From: Tritrichomonas foetus
Lineage: Eukaryota; Parabasalia; Tritrichomonadida; Tritrichomonadidae
Assembly (NCBI GenBank): GCA_001839685.1
Contig: MLAK01000762.1
Coordinates: 1-13,338 of the forward strand
Length of the DNA stretch: 13,338 bases
Reading direction: 5' to 3'
Made by a program: the position numbers and the translations under genes. The stretch's first letter is position 1; each line of letters starts with the position of its first letter. Shown here one piece after another: positions 1 to 6,520 of this stretch. The notes below the pieces were generated by a model. That model made no database searches. It worked only from the letters and a program-made list of their open reading frames with translations, and was not told the origin of the DNA.

Positions 1-119
1 GTAAGTTTAAGTTCGGACATGGCCATCCGATATGCATGCTTGACCTTACGGAGCCGAACGTCGAGTATATATTCATCGTCTGGGTCACTAGAATAGTCGA
101 AATAATCGCTTGAATCCAT
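1..119 (-). CDS. 5' end of an unrecognised protein gene, cut by the window edge
   Basis: Reading the minus strand from an ATG at 117-119 gives 39 uninterrupted codons to the window edge, starting MDSSDYFDYSSDPDDEY. The first 20 residues are rich in Asp, Ser and Tyr. The following part is basic and helix-prone (DVRLRKVKHAYRMAMSELKL). I do not recognise the family, and too little is present to assign a domain. The start is supported by the sequence TTTCAAATG at the ATG, identical to that of the LRR gene at 4531, and by the Pol III terminator of a tRNA gene immediately before it. With only 24 bp between the tRNA 3' end and this ATG, the 5' untranslated region must be very short or overlap the tRNA unit. 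It could be a chance open frame, but composition and context favour a real gene. Confidence 0.55.
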   Translation of the reverse strand, partial: MDSSDYFDYSSDPDDEYILDVRLRKVKHAYRMAMSELKL

Positions 120-125
120 TTGAAA
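117..125 (-). promoter_or_regulatory. TTTCAAATG start context (possible Inr-like element)
   Basis: The minus strand reads TTTCAAATG with the ATG being the start codon. The same nine bases occur at the LRR gene start (4529-4537). TCA followed by a start codon resembles the trichomonad initiator (TCA, then pyrimidine, then T/A), but the base after TCA is A, so it is a variant at best. Confidence 0.35.
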
Positions 126-140
126 AGAAAAAAAGAAAAA
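122..140 (-). terminator. Pol III terminator of the tRNA-Phe gene
   Basis: On the minus strand the tRNA 3' end is followed after three bases by T5, C, T7, C and T4. Runs of four or more T in the non-template strand terminate RNA polymerase III. The tract runs right up to the start codon at 119 of the next minus-strand gene, so it may double as part of that gene's promoter or leader. Confidence 0.85.
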
Positions 141-143
141 GTT

Positions 144-215
144 GGGACTTCGCGGANTTGAACCACGTACCTTACGATCTTCAGTCGTACGCTCTCCCAG
201 GTGAGCTAAAGTCCC
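144..215 (-). tRNA. tRNA-Phe (GAA)
   Basis: The 72-nt cloverleaf folds cleanly with no intron. The acceptor is GGGACTT/AAGTCCC, the D stem GCTC/GAGC, the anticodon stem TACGA/TCGTA, and the T stem CGTGG/CCGCG with one G-T pair. The anticodon loop CTGAAGA gives anticodon GAA, which is Phe. The next base after the acceptor is A, the expected discriminator for tRNA-Phe, and CCA is not encoded. The internal promoter boxes are visible: box A-like TAGCTCACCTGG (one departure from consensus) and box B GGTTCAANTCC. One base is called N at plus 157, which is T-loop position 59. Confidence 0.96.
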
Positions 216-302
216 GTTGTTTGATTTATAGATAGGTAATATAAAATAGAATCGTAATATCTTTCTCATCGATCGTTAGAATTTTCTTTCAATTTTATTA
301 AC

Positions 303-692
303 ATGAAAAGGAAAACGAAGAGAACTAAACAAATTTCATCATCAAATAAGATGCATGAATCGGCAAAACGATTTACAGACCCTTTTTTACTTGCAGCTGG
401 AACCAACGTTGGCAATCATTATCGAACAAAGCGCGCCATAATTCATTTAGAACAAGAAGATTTGGAAAATCAAGCAACAATTCGTGCTCTAAGAACTGAA
501 AATGAACGATTGAAAGCGAAACTCGCCAGACTTCACGAACAAGCGGGATACACTGAGAGAATGGAGCAAAGATTTGAACAACTTTCTTCAATTATTATGG
601 AAAGTCGCTTTAATGACGAAGCTAATGATGATGACCAACAGTATGAATATGAAGAGGAGGAGGAAGAAGGTCTTTCTAGTATATCCAAATAA
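303..692 (+). CDS. small coiled-coil protein of unknown function
   Basis: The product is 129 residues in three segments. Residues 1-23 are strongly basic. Residues about 40-100 form a coiled coil with heptad positions L49, N56, L63, L70 and L77. The last 25 residues are very acidic, with a run of Glu. The zipper-like heptad recalls bZIP proteins, but no canonical basic region with the Asn-x-x-Ala-Ala signature precedes it, so I do not call it a transcription factor. The leader has TTTCAA at 287-292, 11 nt before the ATG. AATAAA motifs lie about 33 nt after the TAA stop. The gene is divergent from the tRNA and convergent with the AK7-like gene. Charge segregation and the coiled coil suggest a structural or adaptor protein; this is inference only. 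Confidence 0.8.
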   Translation: MKRKTKRTKQISSSNKMHESAKRFTDPFLLAAGTNVGNHYRTKRAIIHLEQEDLENQATIRALRTENERLKAKLARLHEQAGYTERMEQRFEQLSSIIMESRFNDEANDDDQQYEYEEEEEEGLSSISK

Positions 693-1007
693 TTACATCC
701 GATTTTTTGTTCTTTTTGTTATGAAATAAATAAACTCGCATGTTAAATCAACGCATTTTTCTTTGAATATATATATATTATTCATCTCCAAAATCAATTC
801 GCGTCATAATTATTTTTTTTTCGAAATCCACACAAGAATGATGATGTAGTTTCCACATATTCAAAAGAAACATAGTGTTCAAAAATATAACAAAACATAC
901 CTTTATGAAATTCTGTCTATGTTGGAAAATCGAAAAGAGAGTCAAAAGAGAAAAATTAAAAGCAGTATTCTCATTTACGAGCAAAAATAGGGTTATTGTG
1001 TATTTTT
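693..1007. other. convergent 3' intergenic region, no gene seen
   Basis: This stretch separates the ends of the + strand coiled-coil gene and the - strand AK7-like gene. It holds the AATAAA signals, an (AT)6 run at 767-778, and otherwise AT-rich sequence. Open frames here are short and show no recognisable protein character. Confidence 0.6.
725..735 (+). promoter_or_regulatory. overlapping AATAAA polyadenylation-type signals
   Basis: AATAAATAAAC contains two overlapping AATAAA copies about 33 nt past the stop codon of the 303-692 gene. Similar motifs follow several other stops in this window, so it is a likely 3'-end signal for that gene. Confidence 0.5.
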
Positions 1008-2936
1008 CTAATGTCCATGCTTGAGTTTTCTGTGTTGAGCGAACAAGAAGGCAGCAAGAGCATCGATTGGATCTTTTGGCATATTCTTTCCAACTTCAAC
1101 GAGTCCTTCAACGACATGCTTCAAAACTTCTTTCTCAAGGTAGTTTTCGAGCACTTTAGCTTTTTCTGCCAAGAATTCTTCATCCACTGCTTCAAGTCTG
1201 TTTACACAGACGTCATGAATTCCATCACCTTGATCCCATTTATTCTTTTCTTCAGAGAGTTGTTCAACTCTTTGTTTTTCAGCTTTTTCAGCCTTTTCTT
1301 TTTCTATTCTTTCAGCTTCAAGTCGTTCGGCTTCGATTTCTTCAGGTGGGCGACCAAAGTCTCTCTTTGGACCTAAGAAATCGAAAATCATTCCATCAAT
1401 ACTTTCAAAAGCATCACAAATAAGTGAAGGAATCGCACGATCATCAAAGAAGCTGAAAATGTTATTTTCTCCATTATTCTTATAACGATATCTCTTTAAA
1501 GCTTTCTTGAATGCTTCTGTATCATCGCTTGTTAAAGCTGCCTTCTTTTCAAGTTCATCATCTTTAGCTTCGAGAACAATAACATGTGTTGGAATATGTT
1601 CGAAATGTGGTGATGGTTGCTCTTCTTCACCGACATCAAAAATGGCTGCAGCACGATCGAGATTGTCAGAATAACCGCTAATGACCCATCCATAGTTTCT
1701 GCAATCTCTTTGTGCCATTCTTTTATGTGCCACTTTACATATGATTTCATCTGTTACTACATTTTCGTTTTCTTCAATCATTGTTCGAATTTCATCACCA
1801 AATTCGGATGTTTCTTTTTTGGCTTCTTCAACAAGCTGGATTGGATCGACAAATGGAGCTCCAATTTTCTCTGAGATTCTTTGTGCTACTTCAGTATAAC
1901 CTGAAGCTGGTGGACCAATGACCAAAACTTTCAGTGGCTCAAGATGATTCTTCGCACGAAATTCATCAACAACTTTAGCAGCACTTTCAATGATTCCTTC
2001 ACCACAATGAAGATCTTCGGCTTCAACATCTTGAAGGAAAGTTGATTCAGAAGCAAGCTCTGTTGTTAAAATTAATTTATGTAGTTCTGGAATTGGATCA
2101 GTAAGCTCGCATGTTTTTCCATCAGAAAGAACTTTACTAAAAGCTCGACCTATTGCACGAAGTGAGGGACATCCTGCTTCGGATAAAATGTAATAAGGTG
2201 GATGTGCATCCTCACCATCTTCAGGTGGTTGCTCAAGAAGCTGTTTAACAACCAGTCCAAGATTTTCAACATGCATGCATGAAATGTGTGATTTGCAAGC
2301 GGGAAAACAATCGGCTTTCTTCTCCCACAGTGCTCTAAAGAATGGGAAAAGCATGTTTTCACCAAGACCATAAAGAAGACCAACGCCGAAAATGAAAACT
2401 CTTAAACGTTCAAGTTCTTCATTTAACTGAAGAGCGCGAGATTCCAAACGATATTGTTCTTTAACAATTTCATGTGGAACTCTGTTTAAATATTCTTCTT
2501 CAGTAATTGGTTGGTCTGGCTCACCATCATCTTCATCCTCTTCTTCATTGCCTTCTTCATTTTCGTTATCCTGTGGCGATTCTTTCTGGTCTTCTTCTTC
2601 TTCTTTTGGAATTACTCTTCCTCCCCATGTTAAAAGTGGAGAAAAGATAACCATTGAAATTTTACGATGAAGTGGATTTGAATTAACGATTTCAAGAGCT
2701 TCTGTAACAGCGGACGTATCTTCAATCATTTCGAAAACGGAAAGCTCTGTTGAAAGAATTCCCTCCTTACGTGAGGAAACAAGTTGGATTGCTTTATGTG
2801 GTGCAGATTTTCCATAACCGAATACGGTGAATCCTTTTTTCGCAAGGAAGCGAGAAACAGCTGATCCAATATATTGGTCGCAATTGTCGACGAAAACCTT
2901 GTAATCGGATGGTTGTCTCTCTTCTTCTTCTTCCAT
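1008..2936 (-). CDS. AK7: adenylate kinase 7-like axonemal protein with degraded kinase motifs
   Basis: The product is 642 residues; family members such as human AK7 are somewhat longer. Residues about 12-110 and 175-330 resemble a dinucleotide-binding (short-chain dehydrogenase/epimerase-like) fold, interrupted by an acidic insert at 111-145. Residues 335-525 form an adenylate-kinase domain that begins KVLVIGPPASGYT. A Glu/Lys-rich helix spans 530-565. A Dpy-30-type docking motif spans about 593-632, with the signature KDPIDALAAFLF. This order is the AK7 architecture, a family linked to cilia and the axonemal central apparatus. Two catalytic signatures are broken: the P-loop Lys is Tyr347, and the conserved Asp-Gly-Phe-Pro-Arg region reads SGYSD at 420-424. 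The protein may therefore be a structural pseudokinase. The start is a true ATG followed by an acidic run, and the stop is TAG. Confidence 0.85.
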   Translation of the reverse strand: MEEEEERQPSDYKVFVDNCDQYIGSAVSRFLAKKGFTVFGYGKSAPHKAIQLVSSRKEGILSTELSVFEMIEDTSAVTEALEIVNSNPLHRKISMVIFSPLLTWGGRVIPKEEEEDQKESPQDNENEEGNEEEDEDDGEPDQPITEEEYLNRVPHEIVKEQYRLESRALQLNEELERLRVFIFGVGLLYGLGENMLFPFFRALWEKKADCFPACKSHISCMHVENLGLVVKQLLEQPPEDGEDAHPPYYILSEAGCPSLRAIGRAFSKVLSDGKTCELTDPIPELHKLILTTELASESTFLQDVEAEDLHCGEGIIESAAKVVDEFRAKNHLEPLKVLVIGPPASGYTEVAQRISEKIGAPFVDPIQLVEEAKKETSEFGDEIRTMIEENENVVTDEIICKVAHKRMAQRDCRNYGWVISGYSDNLDRAAAIFDVGEEEQPSPHFEHIPTHVIVLEAKDDELEKKAALTSDDTEAFKKALKRYRYKNNGENNIFSFFDDRAIPSLICDAFESIDGMIFDFLGPKRDFGRPPEEIEAERLEAERIEKEKAEKAEKQRVEQLSEEKNKWDQGDGIHDVCVNRLEAVDEEFLAEKAKVLENYLEKEVLKHVVEGLVEVGKNMPKDPIDALAAFLFAQHRKLKHGH

Positions 2937-3142
2937 ATTCCAAGAAATAAAAAACGGTCATCCAGCAAGAATTTGAAAAATTTACTCGTTATTTCTATTC
3001 TGATTTTCGAAATACCAAACCATTAAAAATGAATTTTAATGAAATAAATATATTGAAAAATGACTATAACCTTTAAATACTAAATTCTTGCCTTTATAAT
3101 GAATAATATAGCTAGAAAAAAGATATTTTTAATAAGCCCATT

Positions 3143-3164
3143 TATCAATTCAAAAAAATTGATA
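3143..3164. repeat. inverted repeat followed by T tracts
   Basis: TATCAATT and AATTGATA form a perfect 8-bp stem around a 6-base A-rich loop. On the + strand two T6 tracts follow directly. The layout looks like a bacterial intrinsic terminator, but in this AT-rich eukaryotic setting it could be chance. Confidence 0.5.
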
Positions 3165-3391
3165 CGTTTTTTGTTTTTTAAATGAAGCACGTTTATTAAT
3201 TTTCACAAAATCACATTCTAAAAAATGCAGTCTTACTGACTATTAACATAATTTTGTCAAAATACAATTTAATATTAAGAAAGCAAATCTTCAAGTTTTT
3301 CATATAAGATAAAACAAATGTAAAATGCTTGATTATGTGGATTTCCATAAAATAAAAACACGAATCATCATAGAGTGATAATTAAACATTG

Positions 3392-3397
3392 TTTATT
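3392..3397 (-). promoter_or_regulatory. AATAAA 3'-end signal of the LRR gene
   Basis: The minus strand shows AATAAA four bases after the TAA stop of the LRRC71-like gene. Close spacing of an A-rich 3' signal to the stop is typical of trichomonad genes. Confidence 0.5.
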
Positions 3398-3400
3398 TTC

Positions 3401-4531
3401 TTAATATGACTGTGGAATAATCCTTCGAAGTTTACAAATTGTTTCTTGTTTGAGATCATCATTATTCACAATACTGAATTGAACGATACGATTGTTGTAA
3501 TTAAGCATTTCCATTAATGCTTTACCTCCTTTTTCTGTTATATTATTCTCATCCAAAATTAACGATGAAATAGTTGTGTTTCCAGGAATAACTTTTTGAT
3601 TGGTATCTGGTAAAGTTATGCATGAATTCCACTTATTGAAGATAATTGCTTTTACTTGTGCTGATGGGTCAAAATTGTTTAATCGTTCTGTTATTTGATG
3701 TGCTTGAGCACCTTTCTTTCCAGCAGCTCTTGGTGGTGGATGTTTTTTAACTGGCACACTTTTTTGCCCTTTTTTCTTCTTTATTAAAACACCGCCTTCA
3801 TCTGAAATTTTTGGTTTTGACTCATCATTTTTAAACTTTTCCACGATTGCAGTTTCTTGTTCATCTAATACATATCGACTCAATGCTGATGAAAGAGCAA
3901 TTGCACCATCATCACCAATCCTGTTTCTTGCTAATGATAAACATTGCAAGTTTTTATTGAAATATAAAGAATGAGCTAATGTAATTGCACCTTCATCACC
4001 TAAATGACAACCATAAAGATTCAACACTTTTATTGGTGAATTGCATAAAGTATTAAAGAAAGTATTCAATGATGGTGGAAAGGGTCTTTTCTGATGTGCT
4101 ATAAAATCATATGAAGTAATACATTGATTTCCTCGAAGTGAAAGTATGTCTAATGATGGTGTCATTAAAAGCGGTAAAAGATTATCCCTTTGTTCAGGAA
4201 TATAATCAAATGATATTGAATTTGCTGTACATTTATTAAACTCAGAAGAAAGTTGTTTATAAAAGCTTGGATCAGAAAACACACATGAATAAAATGTAAC
4301 TTGTTGTAACTTTTGATATCTCTGCATAAATCGAAGGATTAATTTCCCACTATTTGAGTTTATTGTTAAATTGACTAATCGAAGGTGCGTTTCCGATTTA
4401 TTTAAAAATGGTGTAATTTGTAAAACAAATTCATCATCTTGAAATCCTAGAACTTTGCAACATTGAATGAACTCGGCATTCATAGGAGTCGACTCTTGTT
4501 TCTTTGAAGAGGAGGATTTTCTTGGAGGCAT
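3401..4531 (-). CDS. leucine-rich-repeat protein, LRRC71-like
   Basis: The product is 376 residues. A basic Ser/Lys-rich N-terminus (1-17) is followed by degenerate repeats at about 45-135. Clear ribonuclease-inhibitor-type LRRs lie at 167-190 and 195-218, with the pattern LxLxxNxIxxxGAxxL. A disordered Lys/Pro-rich insert spans about 225-290, then further repeats lie at 320-346 and 349-370. As I recall the family, LRRC71 shares this design: LRRs broken by a Lys-rich insert, then a KVxxPGN-like entry into the last repeats (KVIPGNTT at 313-320 here). LRRC71 proteins are associated with motile cilia, which fits the neighbouring AK7-like gene. Exact orthology is not proven; a lineage-specific LRR protein is the alternative. 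The ATG sits in TTTCAAATG, and the 227-bp divergent promoter region is shared with the BTB gene. Confidence 0.75.
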   Translation of the reverse strand: MPPRKSSSSKKQESTPMNAEFIQCCKVLGFQDDEFVLQITPFLNKSETHLRLVNLTINSNSGKLILRFMQRYQKLQQVTFYSCVFSDPSFYKQLSSEFNKCTANSISFDYIPEQRDNLLPLLMTPSLDILSLRGNQCITSYDFIAHQKRPFPPSLNTFFNTLCNSPIKVLNLYGCHLGDEGAITLAHSLYFNKNLQCLSLARNRIGDDGAIALSSALSRYVLDEQETAIVEKFKNDESKPKISDEGGVLIKKKKGQKSVPVKKHPPPRAAGKKGAQAHQITERLNNFDPSAQVKAIIFNKWNSCITLPDTNQKVIPGNTTISSLILDENNITEKGGKALMEMLNYNNRIVQFSIVNNDDLKQETICKLRRIIPQSY

Positions 4532-4537
4532 TTGAAA
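4529..4537 (-). promoter_or_regulatory. TTTCAAATG start context of the LRR gene
   Basis: The nine bases including the ATG match those at the first gene's start (117-125). This may be a variant initiator with transcription starting two or three bases before the start codon. Confidence 0.35.
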
Positions 4538-4747
4538 TAACGAGAAATTTCTGATTCAAAAAATTATATTTTCAATGAAAATTGTGATACTACACTGATA
4601 TCTAGATAAAGTGAGCAATAATCATGTAAAAACTATCTTCACTTTTTGATGTCATTTCCAAAAATGCATCAAATTTCGGTGTCATGTGATATAAAAAATG
4701 ATCACATCTTCCTTTCTAGATTTCATTTCACTGCACATGTCTCAATA

Positions 4748-4752
4748 TCATT
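4748..4752 (+). promoter_or_regulatory. Inr-like TCATT before the BTB gene
   Basis: TCATT matches the trichomonad initiator TCA-pyrimidine-T/A. The putative +1 A is at 4750, 9 nt before the ATG, within the 5-20 nt leader length typical of trichomonads. Confidence 0.5.
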
Positions 4753-4758
4753 CAATTC

Positions 4759-6183
4759 ATGTTTTTTCGCGAAAGACTCCAAAGTAATTTTGAATTATAC
4801 AGGAAAAACAAAACTTTTTGCGACTGTAAGATTGTTTTAAGTGATCACGAAGTATTGGCACACCGCTTAGTTTTAGCCAAATATTCATCATTTTTTTTGG
4901 ACCTTTTCATGAAGACAAATGAAAAAGGAATTTATGCATTTCGTCCAGAATTCAACCCGCAAGATACTCTCGAGTCGGTCATCGATTTTCTTTATACAAA
5001 TCAAATCGATTTGGATCAATCCAATCTTGTTGCTTATTTGTCAGTCAGTAAGTTTTACGGCATTCCAATACTCGAAGAAATCGTTACGGAGCAGTTTCCA
5101 CAATGCACAAACAAAGATACGGTTTTGGAATTTTGCCGACAATGTGTTGAGTATAACATTCCAGCTCAAGCCAAAATTTTTGTCCCAACAGTTGCTGAAA
5201 ACTGGAGCTCATATCAAATCAACAATATTTATTCACATATCGATCCAACCATTTTGGCCGATGTATTAAATGATTCTCATTTGGCTAATTTAAAGCAAGA
5301 TGCTAAGCTTCAAATCATTGATGGGTTTATTTCCCTTCATCCAACCACAACAAATGAGCAGAGGGAACAACTTGCAACTGTGATTGATTGGAGCCATCCA
5401 GCCGCATACCAATACCTGGTTAGACACAACTGCGAATGGGTTCCAGCTCGAATTGCTCGTCAGTTAATGCGCCGCATAATGAAAGAACGTCGTTATACTT
5501 TCAGGAAATTACAAGAAAGAGTTAATTTTGTTCCTGAGTCATCAAATAATTCCATTTCAGCACGTGCCGCGAATGACGGTGAAATTTCTAGATGGTTCCT
5601 TTTCACATGGATGATCAGTATTCACCGTGCTGATGTAATTAAAGACCAATATACCATTCCAATAATCAATTTCCTTTCAACATACGGTGGGCTCTCGCAA
5701 GGCTTCGATGCAGTTACAACAGGAGCAATTACAGTCAACTCAAGTGAGCCAATGAGCAAAAGTATTAAGCCAAATTACGCTTTTGGTTGCGTAAAAGGTG
5801 AACATTTTGTCTCCATCGGCAATGCCAAATTAAATCCATTCTATGAAATTGATTTCGGCCAAAAAGCTAAATTAATTCCATCCAGTGTTTCTTTTAAGTG
5901 TTCAGATAAAGCACAAATTGAAGAAAAACTCGGAAAGATGAAAGAAGGAGCATCAAAGAAAATCGATGAATCAACAAATCTCAGTCCAAACCCAACAGAA
6001 GTGTTAATTTGTGGAAACGGAACAGATATACTTTATCAAGGCGAATTTAAGGATAAAATACCTCTCAAATGCAATGATCCTATCAATAAATTGAAGTTTG
6101 TGATGGTAGGTGACAATGTGGCTGGAAACAAGATTCTCAGACTATTTGGAATCGAAATCTATGGAGAGTTCATCCCAGAGTGA
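4759..6183 (+). CDS. BTB/POZ protein with discoidin-like C-terminal domain
   Basis: The product is 474 residues. A BTB domain spans about 16-112; its signature is the CDCKIVLSDHEVLAHRLVLA stretch followed by SSFF and the FLYT helix. A BACK-like helical region spans about 118-245 and includes a basic patch (RQLMRRIMKERR). The C-terminal region, about 320-472, is beta-rich and ends KILRLFGIEIYGEF, a pattern typical of F5/8 type C (discoidin, galactose-binding-like) folds. BTB domains dimerise and often link substrates to cullin-3 ubiquitin ligases, so the C-terminal domain would be the recognition part; this is inference. There is no signal peptide, so it is probably intracellular. The TGA stop overlaps an AATAAA, and a strong hairpin follows at 6210-6234. 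The exact ligand is unknown. Confidence 0.82.
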   Translation: MFFRERLQSNFELYRKNKTFCDCKIVLSDHEVLAHRLVLAKYSSFFLDLFMKTNEKGIYAFRPEFNPQDTLESVIDFLYTNQIDLDQSNLVAYLSVSKFYGIPILEEIVTEQFPQCTNKDTVLEFCRQCVEYNIPAQAKIFVPTVAENWSSYQINNIYSHIDPTILADVLNDSHLANLKQDAKLQIIDGFISLHPTTTNEQREQLATVIDWSHPAAYQYLVRHNCEWVPARIARQLMRRIMKERRYTFRKLQERVNFVPESSNNSISARAANDGEISRWFLFTWMISIHRADVIKDQYTIPIINFLSTYGGLSQGFDAVTTGAITVNSSEPMSKSIKPNYAFGCVKGEHFVSIGNAKLNPFYEIDFGQKAKLIPSSVSFKCSDKAQIEEKLGKMKEGASKKIDESTNLSPNPTEVLICGNGTDILYQGEFKDKIPLKCNDPINKLKFVMVGDNVAGNKILRLFGIEIYGEFIPE

Positions 6184-6188
6184 ATAAA
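6183..6188 (+). promoter_or_regulatory. AATAAA overlapping the stop codon
   Basis: The final A of the TGA stop is the first base of AATAAA. Trichomonads are known for a TAAA 3'-processing signal at or near the stop codon, so the transcript probably has a very short 3' UTR. Confidence 0.55.
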
Positions 6189-6209
6189 CTATTCTTTGTA
6201 TTTAATTTT

Positions 6210-6234
6210 TTATCATTTTTCTTGAAAATGATAA
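6210..6234. repeat. 10-bp perfect hairpin downstream of the BTB gene
   Basis: TTATCATTTT and AAAATGATAA form an uninterrupted 10-bp stem around the loop TCTTG, 26 nt past the BTB stop. It may be a 3'-end or transcription-termination structure, or simply an AT-rich palindrome. Confidence 0.6.
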
Positions 6235-6498
6235 TCTTAAACATGAATAGTATTCCTATTACTGAAAACCAGAAAAAAAGCAGCTTTCGATTGGAAATAG
6301 AATCGAGATGAAAGGGTGCAAGTATGAATGATTCAGAATTTTGATGATGCTGATAGAGTTGCTACACTAAGACATCATAAAGGAAAGAGACGATATAATG
6401 AGACATTTTTAGTACCATATTAACACAAACATACAAACACACACATAATAAATCATTCCATTAACTATGCAAAAATAGAGTGGTCGAATTTTGAAACA

Positions 6499-6504
6499 TT
6501 TATT
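6499..6504 (-). promoter_or_regulatory. AATAAA 3'-end signal of the GRP170-like gene
   Basis: The minus strand carries AATAAA about 17 nt past the stop. The stop itself reads TAAAAA, so a TAAA motif also overlaps it. Confidence 0.5.
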
Positions 6505-6520
6505 GTTTAATATGTTATTT

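Larger units (their letters stand above)
2937..3400. other. intergenic region upstream of the AK7-like gene
   Basis: These 464 bp lie between two minus-strand genes and should contain the AK7-like promoter near 2937-3000. No strict TCA-pyrimidine-T/A initiator is seen close to the ATG; TTTTTCAAAT lies about 35 nt upstream (2971-2980). The region also holds an inverted repeat at 3143-3164. I see no coding sequence or RNA gene. Confidence 0.6.
6184..6520. other. convergent intergenic region
   Basis: The region lies between the ends of the BTB gene (+) and the GRP170-like gene (-). It holds the hairpin at 6210-6234, a 31-codon open frame at 6328-6423 that I do not recognise, and a CA-rich low-complexity tract at 6421-6450. 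Nothing else stands out. Confidence 0.55.

Noticed and set aside
303..692. bZIP transcription factor
   Set aside because: Leucine heptads are present, but the canonical DNA-contacting basic region is absent.
778..984. 68-codon minus-strand open frame in the convergent spacer
   Set aside because: Composition is AT-driven (Phe, Leu, Ile, Asn), with no family resemblance and no promoter cue.
996..1376. 126-codon open frame on the + strand
   Set aside because: It lies wholly antisense to the C-terminal part of the AK7-like gene, is dominated by Phe and Ser from reverse-complemented Glu/Lys codons, and resembles no protein.
4646..4840. 64-codon + strand open frame overlapping the BTB gene start
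   Set aside because: It overlaps the BTB gene in another frame, has no recognisable features, and covers the shared promoter region.
6328..6423. 31-codon open frame between convergent genes
   Set aside because: Too short, no homology recognised, and an immediately preceding in-frame stop; kept only as a note on the intergenic region.
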